A stretch of 64,000 nt of DNA from Timema cristinae (GCA_039000515.1 JBCFYV010002255.1:19128390-19192389); one strand, 5' to 3'; positions 9,371-20,195 are shown, counted from the first letter of the stretch. The notes: generated from the sequence alone by a model not told the origin. Program-made: numbers and translations.

Positions 9371-10656
9371 ACATCATTTTGTAGCTCTAGACAATCTGCA
9401 ATTCATTTGATAATTTTAAATAATTTTAAATAATAATAATAATTAATAACATATTCAATGTATGGTTGATGTATTTTTCTGTCCTACATTTTCTAAAAGA
9501 AAAAAAAAGTTTATCTGATCATCATAAGTTTAACATTATAATGATGCACTAGACTGTCCGTAAACATTTGAAATCCTCGTAAGCGCTTTTTACTACTTTT
9601 AATATTCATTTGAATGTGTTGCCTTAGTTTAAGACATAATGAAGCTGTACAGTGAACTTTTTTCTATTATTTGTTACTCTAGAATAAATCGTGCCAATTA
9701 AAAGTATTTTCATGACTTGGAGAGAGGTATTTTATGTAAATTATGTTGGGTTAGTTCTCTTATAATAACGATAAAACCCGGATCAAACTAGTTTCTACAG
9801 TTTTAGGTAAAATTAATCCACTTTATTGCTTTATATAAAATACACGTTTTATTAGTAATGGGAGATTTTGTCTTTAAACTATCTAATCAAACACTAATAA
9901 AAAAAGAGTAGCTTTTGAAAATATTTTTAAACATTTAAATTTTTTTAATTTTGAAAATATTTTTAAAGTATCTATTTATCGTGTCAATACTGTAGTTAAG
10001 TAAAAAGCACTTTAGCTTCTGTGCTATACAGAGAAAACATAATTAACATATTATATTATTATATTTGTGTACAGGACATATTAGAAGGCACAAGCAATTT
10101 CGAGTTTTATATCACTATTGATTGCATCATTCCTGCCTGCCGGTTTCTTCACGCCTGCCATCTAGTGGCAAGTGCTCCAAGCTTCTGTACTTCCATTCTA
10201 TGCTAATAGATGGCAGATGAGTAAAGACCTATTGGATTACACGTATAAAATAATTGTCTTTGTAATAGTTTCCTACAAAAATGTTTTCTTTTGTTTTGAG
10301 AATTTTAGAAATATTTCTCAGTTTAGTTAAAGTAAGATTTATATAAATAAAACTACTAAGCTTTACTTATTTTAGAAACTTTTATTTTTTATTTTTTGTT
10401 AGTTAAATGCGATATAATTTTATTTTCAAGAACCCCAAGGGGTTGGAATTATTATTGTTTCAATTTGTTTGTTTAATAATGTATATAAATAGATAATAAG
10501 TATAAATAAATAACCCTTAAGAAAGAAAGACCATACGGTCACCAAAGCAGGCTCTGCGAAGTTAATCTTCCTTTATATCCATAGATTTAGTGTCTCAAGA
10601 AATATTGAAAACCGTCCGTTTTCGGTTAAATGGTCGCTTACCTTTATTCTAAATGA
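9371..10656. other. Unique AT-rich sequence, one regulatory motif
   Basis: No exon, SINE or DNA-transposon termini were recognised across this stretch. A perfect CTCF-like core lies at 10155-10168. Short open frames here have no recognisable domain. Confidence 0.5.
10155..10168 (-). promoter_or_regulatory. Perfect CTCF-like core motif
   Basis: The minus strand reads CCACTAGATGGCAG, which fits the CTCF core CCASYAGRKGGCRS at all 14 positions. A partial second half (AGATGGCAGATG) lies about 40 bp downstream on the plus strand. Occupancy is unproven. Confidence 0.4.
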
Positions 10657-10905
10657 CCCGCCTCGGTGGCGTAGTTGGCTAACGCGCTTGTCGTGTTGAG
10701 CTCGACTGCTGAGGACGGGGAGATCGAGGTTCGAATCTTGGTCGAGTGCACTGAGGGTGGTTTTCCACTCTCCCTCCACGCAAATACGGGTTCACTTCCT
10801 CTAATTCAACCTTCCCAATTCCTAAATTCATTAACGTAATTAGTACTTAAAGCGTATAACCCGAATGGGTAGTAAGACGCGGTGCTAAATAAAATATTAT
10901 TATTC
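10657..10905 (+). mobile_element. SINE family A, full length
   Basis: CCGCCTCGGTGGCGTAGTTG head, GAGGTTCGAATC B box, body with a short deletion in the GGTTTTTCCTAAATGG segment, and tail AACCCGAATGGGTAGTAAG followed by AAATATTATT. Confidence 0.88.
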
Positions 10906-11524
10906 TAAATGTATTTACTAAACAAAATATCTGCTTAAGGAATCGGCCAACTTTTTTTATAATCACACCTAAAAATTTAACTTTCCTTTACTTTTTGTTC
11001 TTTGTGGTTATTTACTCGTTTCCCAAAGCATATCACAGATTATGGGTAGAATGGTTGGCGGGAAGAATGAACCATGATAAGGTGGGTCTCCTCTTTCATT
11101 GGATTTAATTTCCGGTTCTGGGGGTTCGCAACCCTCTATTTTCTTCCTTAAGCATTATCTCACCCCTTCACGCCTCCACTAATATCAACTGAAACCCAGC
11201 AATGATACCAACGTGGAAATACACCTGAAAGTGTACAGTGGGAGATTACAAAATCGTGGGGGGGGAAAAGGGGTCAAATCTATCGAACCGATAGGGTTTC
11301 GAATCCCGACCAACCTTCCTGTCACCAGAAAATTATACGAGAAGATGTTTATCCCGCGTGCCCACAGATTTGTCCCATACAAAACTAAAATATGTTAAAT
11401 ATAGCGGTTTAAGTCATTGTTTAGTCGAGAGAGAACGTTTTCGTTGAAAATTTGTGGTCATGGGAACAATGTTTATCAGGGGTAGAAAATGTACACTCCA
11501 TTTGCCATGAAAGCCAATAATATT
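10906..11524. other. No gene recognised
   Basis: This is mixed AT-rich sequence. Overlapping opposite-strand open frames at 11185-11398 have no recognisable domain and are treated as chance. Confidence 0.5.
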
Positions 11525-11735
11525 AATGGCGTGTCTGGGCTACGTCAACCTGTAGTTCGGTTTGGTGAGAGATTAGCCAGTACTAATGTATCTTTGATCA
11601 GGGGACGTACTAATGTACTAATCGTACATTCTTTCCATGTCCCGATAAGATAAGGTGATGGTGAGTATGAGGGTGTGGATCCAAAGAAGTTATTAACCTA
11701 ACTTAAATCTAATTAACCAAACTCTGGTGACAGAG
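11525..11735 (-). mobile_element. SINE family E, partial
   Basis: The minus strand shows CACCAGAGTTTGGTTAATTA, CATGGAAAGAATGTACG, a copy of the TACTGGCTAATCTCTC block, and GCCCAGACACGCC. These match the 3' half of the copy at 8271-8480. The tRNA-like head is missing. Confidence 0.65.
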
Positions 11736-11738
11736 GTA

Positions 11739-11784
<46 letters not shown>

Positions 11785-11929
11785 GCACCGCGTCTTACTA
11801 CCCATTCGGGTTATACGCACTTACGCTAATGTGTAATGGTAGGGTGATTGTGAGATGAAATGAAGGACCTACAGTTTAACGTGGAATCTGAACCACGGTG
11901 GAGGCCTGGCATTCCCCACATTCACAATA
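11736..11929 (-). mobile_element. SINE family B, 5'-truncated
   Basis: It has an ATT tail, the shared 3' tail and the body, and stops at CCCACATTCACAA. The tRNA-like promoter is absent. A TAATTATTATT-like sequence flanks both sides. Confidence 0.82.
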
Positions 11930-11944
11930 ATTATTATTCTTTCA

Positions 11945-12130
11945 AGAAAAAAAAATCCCCTTGTACCAGGCAAGGAATTGAACATGTGATCCTTTAAGTC
12001 AACAGCCAGGAGCTCTGACCATTATACCAGTAGGCTGGCTACCATAAGAAAAAATGACAAGTCTTAACTTGATGGATTACACTATCTTAAAAGCTGTGCC
12101 CTAGTATAATCTTTCAAAGTACCTTTCAGG
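11945..12130 (-). mobile_element. tRNA-headed SINE, other family
   Basis: The minus strand carries TGGTATAATGGTCAGAGCTC (A-box-like), a 17-nt anticodon-arm-like segment and GTTCAATTCCTTGCCTGG (B-box-like). The shared 3' tail is absent. It resembles a tRNA fold but has extra flanking sequence, so it is annotated as a SINE rather than a tRNA gene. Confidence 0.45.
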
Positions 12131-12163
12131 GTAAATGGAGTGTAAAAATGGTTAAATTGCTCT

Positions 12164-12189
12164 CCCCCCCCCCCCCCCCCCCCCCCCCC
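12164..12189. repeat. Poly-C tract
   Basis: An uninterrupted run of about 26 C (G on the other strand), a likely polymorphic and G-quadruplex-prone site. Confidence 0.95.
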
Positions 12190-12239
12190 GCACCTCGAGG
12201 GTTAGATAAAGAGACTGCGGACTGGTTGCTACAGTCCAA

Positions 12240-13690
12240 TTTTCATACTATACATACTACATACAATACATTACATACATAAAATACATACATAAAATAC
12301 ATACATACAATCACGCCGTTCCCTTACGGGGTAGGCAAGAAACTGTGAATATAGGCTAACTCAAAAAACAACTCCATTCTTAATCTATCCTCACAAATTT
12401 TCCCCACACCTCACTATCCTTGCACATTCCCTTCGCTTCAACCACATTCATAGACAGTCATACATGCTCTTTTATCCTTAAAACTCTTAATGTTTATCTT
12501 TTAACACATTCATATACAACATTAAGCCACGTCTTATATGGCCTAACCCTTCCTTTTGATCCACACACTCTACCTTCATGTATTTGCTTCATCAACTCAA
12601 TCCACTCTCATTCTCTCAAAATGCACAAACCAACGCAAGACGCTTCTTTCATAGACACCTATTGGATTGCCTTTCAAACCACACTCCTTCAGCACCCATC
12701 CATCACTCACTGTCCATACGAGTTTTTCCACATATATTTCTTAGATATCGCATTCCAACCGCATTCGCTTTTCTCTTGTGTTTCTCCTGACAAACCCACT
12801 CTTTACATCCATAAACCATTGTTGGTGTTAACACATTTTATATATAATACTATCTTTTCCTCTTTCGATACTACTTCACTCTCTGCAATAGTCCGCATAC
12901 ATTCAACTACTCTTCAAGATGAATTCGCTGGTCTGTATATTTCACCATTTATCCTTCCATTTTTACAGAACATTCAGCCCAAATACACAAAAGAATTCAC
13001 TTATTCTCTAACAGTTCTACATTTATACTAAGCAGACAATCATTTCTGATCCCTCCTCATCAAAAACTATCACCTTAGTTTTGGAGATATTTCTATGAAG
13101 TCTATTCTGAATGTCACTGCAGTTAAACGAAATTTAATGCATTCTGAAAGTAACTTCATTCTCGTCTATTAATACGGTTTCATCTGCATATGACAGCACT
13201 CTCACATTCACATTGTCCATTTGTACACCAACCGCATCCTCACAAGCATTCCTTGTACACTTATCCATGAATACATTAAACAACCATGGAGACATAACAC
13301 AACATTGTCTTACACCCTGTTCAATGTCAAACCATTCGCTCATATCTCCATCCGCTCTAACGCACGCTTTACTTTCATTATACATAGCCTTTACTAACCA
13401 TGTATCTATACCATACTCTTAAGAACATTCCATAACAAACTCTTATTCACCTGATTATACGCGAACTCCAGATCAACGAATGCACAATAATCTTTTTTTT
13501 TTCTCTCTCTCACAGCCATACATTTCTCATTCAGTTGTGGCAATGCAAATATCTTGTCGATGGAACCTCTCTACCTGTCATGAAAAAACATTGCACATCC
13601 CAAATCTTGTCTGCAGTTTTGTTCACGCACCCTCTAAATTAAAACTTTTCCTGGAATACTCAACAAACTAATATCGCTATAATTCACTCT
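12240..13690 (-). pseudogene. Decayed non-LTR retrotransposon: RT region and 3' end
   Basis: The minus strand encodes reverse-transcriptase blocks: CAFVDLEFAYNQVNKSLLW (motif A region, frame broken by stops near 13420) and, in the 83-codon frame 13385-13134, GVRQCCVMSPWLFNVFMD and LSYADETVLI. The catalytic YADD is changed to YADE and the GVRQGC glycine is lost, so the enzyme is dead. The 3' end carries GGGAACGGCGTGATTGTATG and a TATGTA-type microsatellite tail (12240-12312), and the same end recurs at 55688. The N-terminal endonuclease is not seen. Open frames on the plus strand here are antisense shadows. Clade is uncertain. Confidence 0.72.
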
Positions 13691-13905
13691 TTCTGCCTTT
13701 GACTTTGTAAAAAAAAAAAAACAATGACAGCATTCTTTCGGTCATTAGGAACAGGAACGTAGAAAGTGGGGTACTTGGGGTCCGGATATACGTGGACCCC
13801 CCACCCCTTCCCACCGAGCTTGGAAAAACTAGCTTTCCAGGCCCTCGAGTTAAAGAATGTTTTAATAAATTTCATAAAGAGTATTATATCAGTAGAAAAG
13901 TAAAA

Positions 13906-14154
13906 ATATTATTGTATTATCGCGTTTTACTACCCGTTCGCTTTATACAGTTTATACGTCCTATTTACGCAAATATATTACGGATAAGGAAGATTGAATT
14001 TACAGGAATCGTATCCGCATTTGCTTGGAGTAAACGTGGAAAACCATTGAGATATAAACGCCTACAGTATATCAAATCGGGATTCAAACCCAGAAATCCT
14101 CATCATCGGCAATTAAGTATATTGCTAGAGTGACGCCTTAGACCATTCTACTAC
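13906..14154 (-). mobile_element. SINE family C
   Basis: Tail (plus strand ATCGCGTTTTACTACCCGTT), body and a head with TTTGGTAGTAGAATGGTCTA on the minus strand. Near full length, diverged. Confidence 0.75.
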
Positions 14155-14339
14155 CAAAGTGATTGAAAATATTTATATGTAGAAGTGAAACATTAATTAT
14201 TCTAGCTTTCTCTATTTATTGAATACTGTTTTTAAAATAGATAATCCCTATATATTTATTTTTTAAATCACAGATATTTAACACAATATTTGTAAAATTT
14301 TGTTTAATGATTGCGGCAAACTGTTAGAGAGCTTAGGTA

Positions 14340-14474
14340 TTATTATTATTATTATTAGCACCGCGTCTTACTACCCGTTCGGGTTATACGCACTTACGCT
14401 AATGTGTAATGGTAGGGTGATTGTGAGATGAAATGGAGGACCTACAGTTTAACGTGGAATCCGAACCACGGTGG
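14340..14474 (-). mobile_element. SINE family B, 5'-truncated with TSD
   Basis: Only the 3' half remains, stopping at GAACCACGGTGG. The 12-bp duplication AGAGCTTAGGTA is perfect at 14328-14339 and 14475-14486, showing insertion of an already truncated copy. Confidence 0.9.
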
Positions 14475-14732
14475 AGAGCTTAGGTAAAATTGTGTAGATT
14501 AATGGTATTGCTAAATACCATTATTTTGCTAAAATAATTATTTTTTAGAACCGCGTTTTACTATCCATTCTGGTTATGTATGCGCTAATGGTTTTAGTGA
14601 TTAGGAAGGTTATATTTAAGTAAGTGTACCCACATTTGTGTGGCAGGAGAGTGTAAAACTATTTTGGAAAAACCTCCCTCAGTACACCCAACCGAGACTC
14701 GAACCTTGATCGCCCCATCCTCAGCATTCTAA

Positions 14733-15405
14733 GGCCGATTCTACACTAGCGGTTAAAACGTGGGGGTTTTGCGGGTAGCTACACCCTAAAAATCTTAAAT
14801 CTACACCTGAGTGTCAAAATGCAACTGTTAAACAGCTACCCTAAAACGCTACCGATTCCACACTAGCGGTTTAAATACCGCGGTTGTCGCGTCCACTTGT
14901 GCAGAATGGTTTAAAAATGGACAATGTACAGTCCGGCTGTATTGCGAGACTTATTTTGTTGAAGAAAACGCGCAAAAAAAAAAATCACTCGTCAAAAGAG
15001 ACGTTGGTGGATTCACCCCACATTATCGAACCGAACCGTCTCTCAACAAGACAGTTTCATATTATGTTTATGAACCACAGAATGTACCCAGAGAAGTTAT
15101 TTATGTACTATAGAATGTCTGTGGTTTCATTTGATGAACTACTTGGTTTAGTAAAAGAAAATATTGTAAAACGCGATGCCATCTTGAGGAAGAGTATTTT
15201 ATTATTACTGCTAAAAGACTTGTGACATTGAGGCACTGGTGTGGTTTGATTCGCGTTTCTACCGCTAGGCGGTTTTATAACGAACGCCTCCAGAGGTAGC
15301 GGTTAAAACGCTAGTCAAGACGAAAACTTATTTTCTAACTTGATAACAAGAGTTTAATTCAAAGGAGCGGTTGTCAGCGTTTTAACCGCTAGCGTAGAGT
15401 AGGCC
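14733..15405 (+). mobile_element. Internally deleted PIF/Harbinger element with TAA TSD
   Basis: The termini are GGCCGATTCTACACTAGCGG and, inverted, GGCCTACTCTACGCTAGCGG, continuing TTAAAACG on both arms. A TAA triplet lies on each side (14730-14732, 15406-15408). A 3-bp TWA duplication is characteristic of PIF/Harbinger. A second internal copy of the terminal word (CGATTCCACACTAGCGG near 14853) and several TAGCGGTT words near the right end form subterminal repeats. A transposase start is retained inside. Confidence 0.82.
14884..15225 (+). pseudogene. Harbinger nuclease N-terminal remnant
   Basis: A 113-codon frame includes FHIMFMNHRMYPEKLFMYYR followed by MSVVSFDELLGLVKENI. This matches the N-terminal part of Harbinger/HARBI1-type DDE nucleases (P-K-F-Y-Y-R-M-S...F-D-E-L-L). 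The family continuation (KRLVTLRHWCG) appears in the next frame after about 15190, so a frameshift interrupts it. The catalytic DDE core is absent. It is not functional and is useful only for classifying the element. Confidence 0.72.
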
Positions 15406-15477
15406 TAAGACTACCACAAGCGTAGCGCTTTAGAACGTGGCCACCTAGGGTAGACTATATACTAGACAAGGCATGTT

Positions 15478-15634
15478 AGGAGGGGGGGAGGGGGGGGGGA
15501 GTCATCTAATATAGGGCATAGACAAAGTATACCATCCTATCCTTTCTCTATATAAAGATCGTACTAGTCTGAGGCTAGCACACATTCTTAGAATATCCTT
15601 CCCCCCGCCCTCCCCCCCCCTCCCCCCCCCCCCA
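15478..15634. repeat. Inverted G-run / C-run pair
   Basis: A G-rich run (15480-15501) is followed about 100 bp later by a C-rich run (15599-15634), so the two can pair or each form quadruplex-type structures. The spacer is about 100 bp of unassigned sequence. It may be a degenerate inverted-repeat element. Confidence 0.6.
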
Positions 15635-15870
15635 AAAAATACATCGTTCCTCTGACGCCAACTATCAATATATTTGGAATAAATTATTAGCTTGCCTGAG
15701 ACTTTATCTATGGCTATTTGTCTTTCAAGTATCTTCTAACCTTGCAGGGACCAGATATGAGGTAGGAAATAAAGAGTTAGGTACACTTTTATTGCAGATA
15801 GTATAATTTCAGGAGGAATGATTTATTTGCTTGTAAGGAGTCCAAAATGTATTGTAAAATGTGTACGTAC
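15635..15870. other. No feature recognised
   Basis: Short unassigned interval between the C-run and the MITE. Confidence 0.5.
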
Positions 15871-16098
15871 AACAGTCCAGGTTTTTATATGGAAGTTTCT
15901 TATCTGTTGGCCAGAAACGTCACTAGATTTATTTTCATGTATTCGTACACTAAATCATGTGTTATTCAGCTGTCATAGTTGATAGATATTGTCAATCCCT
16001 ATAAAATAACACCAATTTATATGAATATCAATACTGATCGCAAAAATATATGTGTTTGTATTTTCTAAAAGATCCCTTCCCATGAACATTGGACTATA
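15871..16098 (+). mobile_element. MITE of the TACAGTCCAAT family, both ends visible
   Basis: The left end ACAGTCCAGGTTTTTATATG and right end CATGAACATTGGACTATA are imperfect inverted repeats. The interior CATGTATTCGTACACTAAAT is the reverse complement of the family word seen at 7570 and 60390. About 228 bp long, with no coding sequence. Confidence 0.68.
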
Positions 16099-16106
16099 GT
16101 TGTTTT

Positions 16107-16620
16107 TGTGCACTGTGTCTTATTACCCGTCCGGACAATCCGCATGTTTAAACTAATGGTCGTAGATTGGCAAGGCCGTAGCCGGGGGGTTTAAACCCCC
16201 CGCGAAATTTTATAAGCAAAATATATATGGCTTTATTTATGGTTCAAACAATATCAAAATTAAGATACAGATACAAATTAGGGGGCTGTGCTACCCTAAA
16301 AAAACACTTCAGAGAGCTTCTATAGGATGTTAAATATTTAGAAATTTTCCTAGTCATCGGCATTTTGGGGGTTATTTTACCATAAAAAAAAACAATTCGG
16401 AGAGCTTCTAGAACTGTTTATAATTTTAAAAAATTTATAGCTTCCAGCAATTGGGAGATGTGCCCACCAAACACCCCCCTCCCCCCACGCCCCCCCCCCC
16501 CCTCCTAAAATTAATGACTGGTTAAGGCCTTGTAGGTTGGAGGAGGATTGAAACATAGAGTAAATGTATCTGCTTTTACTTGTAGGGAGAGTGGGAAATG
16601 ATTTCGTATTTTTAAAATTT
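16107..16620 (-). mobile_element. SINE family C interrupted by a C-rich insertion
   Basis: The tail (GTGTCTTATTACCCGTCCGG on plus, 16117) reads to GATTGGCAAGG. It resumes at GTAGGTTGGAGGAGG (16531) and continues through the GTAGGGAGAGTGGGAAATG body. The insert begins GGCCGTAGCCGGGGGG and ends near TGGTTAAGGCC (about 16168-16530), and contains AGAGCTTCTA words twice. The insert type is not identified. Confidence 0.55.
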
Positions 16621-16621
16621 T

Positions 16622-16755
16622 CTTAGCACCACGTCTTAATACCCTTTCAGGGTTAATTTAGTGATAAGACTTAAACACCTTAGAACACCTACCTGGGATA
16701 CGAACCCTTACCTTCCCATCATTGGAAGACCAGAATAGAAGAGACTAATGCTTTT
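16622..16755 (-). mobile_element. SINE family C, internally deleted
   Basis: The plus strand reads TAGCACCACGTCTTAATACC, then jumps to ACCTGGGATACGAACCC and CATCATTGGAAGACCAG. The body between is mostly missing. Confidence 0.55.
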
Positions 16756-16759
16756 GTTT

Positions 16760-16850
16760 TAGCTCATTTGATGGTGCATCTGTCTACTGAGATTATTATC
16801 CCAGGCTCAGTTCCTGGTATAGCCAAACAATTAGTTGTTTGATAAAACTG
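16760..16850 (+). mobile_element. tRNA-like SINE head, unclassified
   Basis: TAGCTCATTTGATGGTGCAT (A-box-like) and GGCTCAGTTCCTGG (B-box-like) are spaced as in tRNA promoters. No acceptor pairing was found, so this is a SINE head remnant rather than a gene. Confidence 0.35.
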
Positions 16851-16914
16851 TATTTCTCCTTTCATATAATAATGAACAATAAACGCATGGAAAACCAGGG
16901 TTTAGGGTGTATTT

Positions 16915-17165
16915 TTAACACGTCTTACTACCCATTTGGTTTATAGACCTAAGTTTATTTACTAACTACGCTAATAGTTTTAGGGATTAGGAAAGTTATC
17001 TTTATATGTAGTATACTCGCATTTGAGTGGAAGGAGAGTGGAAAACCATTTTGTAAAAACCACCCTCAGAACACCCAACCGAGATTTGAACCTCGATCTT
17101 CCTGAAATTGGCAGTCTAGTCTACTTCGAGAGTAGCTTAGACCAAGTGACCACCGAAGCGGGTTG
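16915..17165 (-). mobile_element. SINE family C, near full length
   Basis: The tail begins AACACGTCTTACTACCC on plus. The body is intact and the head reads CGCTTCGGTGGTCACTTGG on minus, ending at GCGGGTTG. Confidence 0.78.
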
Positions 17166-17269
17166 TTAAGTTGTTTTTTTTATAAAATTGAGCTATAATA
17201 GATATCTTCAGTTGGTCTAGATTTTAGACGTTGAATACGTATAGTAAAATAATTGGTACGGAAATCAGC

Positions 17270-18191
17270 ACCAACTTTCTCGCTCTATTGTTTAGAAATG
17301 GAGATATTTTCTCAAAATTCATAATCTAATATACACTAGCAAACCAGAGAACAAATTGCGCTAGACATACGTAAAACATTTTTTGACTCATGGTTTTAAA
17401 TTTCATAATTTTATTTTTAAAGAATTAACGTTTTCATTCATGTATATTTGGACCAATAAAAAATATCGATATTGGGTCGTCGAGGGTCAGCATTTCTTAC
17501 TAAAATTTTGACTTCCGGTTAAAATTTTCGTCATCTTACTAGGGGATGCACATATTATGGCTATCGCATTGCTATTAAATTTCTCTTTTATAAATTTTGA
17601 CCAATAAAATAGGTAATTATTGACTATTGAGTCTAAAATGAGAGAGATAGAATCGTTATAGCCGATTTTGAGAAAATTGAATTTTTTCTCCTCTAGTAAA
17701 TTGCTAATAATTTTAGGGTTAGACAGACAGACACACACAGACGGCGTTGAAAAAATAACACTTTTTAGGGTTGGGGGTGGTATGAAACGATGGTATCCAT
17801 CAACATCTCGGGCTTGATCTTTTGACGGTCGTAATACTTTACCTTAAAGTGTTGGTTAAGTTAAAGGAAGAATGTATTTGTGTATAGATTGAAAACATTT
17901 TGTTTTATAAAAATATATTTCAAGTAAAAGATGATTAATATAAATAGATCCACATGTATGCAATGATAAGTAATTTCGTATCTCAAAGACTTACGGAGAT
18001 AAAATTAAAAATTAGAATTCACGAATCAGACCGGAACCCTTAAAGTCATTTTGACGAAAATTTGAGTGTAGCCATTTGGTTTGTAATATTAATCAACGCT
18101 TAGAAATTAAATCGTTAAAACAGATTTTGATAAAATCGATTTTATCTCTTTCCGCCCTTAAGAAAACTACCATTTATTTTAGGGTTGGATA

Positions 18192-18230
<39 letters not shown>

Positions 18231-18690
18231 GCACCGCGTCTTACTACCCGTTCGGGTTATACGCACTTACGCTAATGTGTAATGGTAGGGTGATAGATGA
18301 AATGAAGGACCTACAGTTTAACGTGGAATCCGAACCACGGTGGAGACCTGGCATTCCCCACATTCACAAGATGTCTTGTCAGAGGTGAAGGAAGGGTTTA
18401 GTAATCAGATAAATCTTTGCCGGGAGGTTGGATATCAAATTCCAAAAATTCCTCTGGGTAAACCTATGAATACCTTAGATACCAAGTTGTAGCCCAATCG
18501 GTAAAATAGTTTAAGCTCTAGCCCGAGGTACAGACTGACGGACAGACAGACAGCATTGCGAAAACAACTTTTTAGGTTTCTGGGGGTCATGAGACGTCGA
18601 GATCCATCAAAATCTCGAATTCAATTTTTTTGACGATCACAATACTTGCTCTACCAGTAAGGTAGCGAGAAAGTAAGAATATTGATATTG
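17270..18690 (+). repeat. Long dispersed repeat ending GAGAAAGTA, copy 1 (split)
   Basis: It carries ACTTTCTCGCTC at the left (17274) and AGCGAGAAAGTAAG at the right (about 18667), a short inverted end pair. Interior words GACAGACAGACA, GACGTCGAGATCCATCAAAA and GACGATCACAATACTT recur at 19440-19560 and 59220-59350. It is interrupted by a family B SINE at 18195-18425. No coding sequence was recognised, and the superfamily is not established. Confidence 0.6.
18195..18425 (-). mobile_element. SINE family B, 5'-truncated with TSD
   Basis: The body stops at GATAAATCTTTGCCGGGA, so the tRNA-like head is lost. The 12-bp duplication GGTTGGATATCA occurs at 18183-18194 and 18426-18437. The ATT tail is 37 bp long. 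Confidence 0.9.
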
Positions 18691-19565
18691 GGTCCCCTCG
18701 GGTCAACACTTCGTATTAAAATGTCGACTTATTGTTTAAAATTTTCGTCATTTTATTAGGGGTTGCACATCTTATGATTATTGTATTGCTATTAAATTCT
18801 TCATTTATAAATTTCAACGAATAAAAGAGGTAAATATTGACTATTGAATCTAAAATGATAGAGGTAGATCATTGTTGTACAAACATTTCTCCTAAGAGGT
18901 TGAAAGAAAGAGGACATATATTGTTGAGAAACTTACTCATTTCTTACTCTATGGTATTAGAGAATTCTTGCCTTAAAACTTTAGTATCTCTTTACAACTA
19001 TAGTTCACAAAATTGTATTAATATATTTGCCAATATCTCCGAAAATTTTGGTTTTATAAAAATATATTTCTTAAAAAAGTTTTTTTATTTTTAATAGTAC
19101 TATCATTTCGCAATGATAAGTTATTTAGTATCTCAAATATTTGCAGAAAATTCCGTTTCTGTAAAGTACCCTAGAAGCTATTTTCATGGGAAAATGAAAA
19201 TAACCAGTTTATTTATAATCTTAATCAACGCCTAGATACTAATTTTAATCAAAATCGTTAGAGCCGATTTTGAGAAAATCAACTTTTTCTCTTTTTGACC
19301 TCAGTAAACTACCCTTAATTTTAGGTTTATATATCCAATTTCAAAAATCTCTCGAGACAACCCTATGAAAACCCAGATACCAAGTTTTAGCCCGATCGGT
19401 AAAATAGTTTAGGCTCTAGTCGGAGGTGCAGACAGACGGAAATTCAAAAACCACTTTTTCGGATTCCGGGGCAATGAAACGTCGAAATTTATCAAAATCA
19501 AGAGTTCGATATTTTTGGCGATCACAATACTTTCTTTATTTATCAGTTATCGAGAAAGTAAAAAT
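18660..19565 (+). repeat. Long dispersed repeat ending GAGAAAGTA, copy 2
   Basis: It begins at TAGCGAGAAAGTAAGAATAT, shared with the end of copy 1, and ends TTATCGAGAAAGTAAAA. Words such as TAGCCCGATCGGTAAAATAG and GCAGACAGACGGAAATTC match copies at 32240 and 58965. The tandem arrangement with copy 1 suggests insertion next to, or unequal exchange within, the same family. Confidence 0.6.
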
Positions 19566-19829
19566 GATTATATACTCGTATAATGAATTAAGGTTTTTTT
19601 AGTTTTGAGTGATTTATTTATATTTTGGAAGATGCAATGTTTCGGCTCTCATTGTAGTAGCCATAATCTATCTGTGACGTCACGACAGGTCCAATTATGA
19701 TTTTTCATGTTAATGAAGCTTCATTTTATTCATCTTATCACTTCTGCGATTTCGGGGGTAACTGGTTGATGTCACAACTACGGTGACGTTGTGTTCCGAC
19801 CCATGTGTGTAGGGGTAGGAAAAAGGTCA
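19566..19829. other. Unique sequence before the minisatellite
   Basis: No repeat family or exon was recognised. GTGACGTCACGACAGG near 19675 contains a CRE-like palindrome of unknown significance. Confidence 0.4.
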
Positions 19830-20195
19830 GCGAGATTGTTCTGACAACGTGAGTCGCGGTGGGAGGTAGGATAGAGTCCCGGCAACGTGAATCGCGGTGG
19901 GAGGTAGGATAGAGTCCTGGCAACGTGAATTGTGGGGGGAGGTAGAATAGAGTACCGACAACGTGAGTCGCGGTGGGTGGTAGGATAGAGTCCTGGCAAC
20001 GTGAGTCACGGTGGGTGGTAGGATAGAGTCCCGGCAAGGCGAATCGCGGTGGGAGTTAGGGTAGAGTTCCGGCAACGCGAGTCGCGGTGGGAGGTAGGAT
20101 AGAGTCGCGGCAAACGCGAGTCGCGGTGGGAGCTAGGAGAGAGTCCCGGAAACGTGAGTCATAATGGGAGGTAGAATGGATGAGGGCTGAAGTAG
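19830..20195. repeat. 38-bp GC-rich minisatellite, about nine units
   Basis: Units of the type AACGTGAGTCGCGGTGGGAG, then GTAGGATAGAGTCCCGGC, recur every 38 bp with substitutions. The period is not a multiple of three, yet all three minus-strand frames stay open for 73-99 codons, so each predicted peptide cycles through the same three phases. This indicates low stop density in the unit rather than selection for a protein. Confidence 0.92.

Larger units (their letters stand above)
14535..15450 (-). mobile_element. SINE family C split by a Harbinger element
   Basis: The tail and body occupy 14535-14732 and the head 15409-15450 (minus GGTGGCCACGTTCTAAAGCG). The gap is exactly the Harbinger-like element plus its TAA duplication. 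Confidence 0.72.

Noticed and set aside
12420..13031. 203-codon plus-strand open frame (MHIPFASTTFID...)
   Set aside because: It is antisense to the decayed non-LTR retrotransposon, whose minus-strand RT motifs are recognisable. Composition and position fit a shadow frame.
13134..13385. Functional reverse transcriptase
   Set aside because: YADD is altered to YADE, the glycine of the QGC block is lost and upstream stops interrupt the domain.
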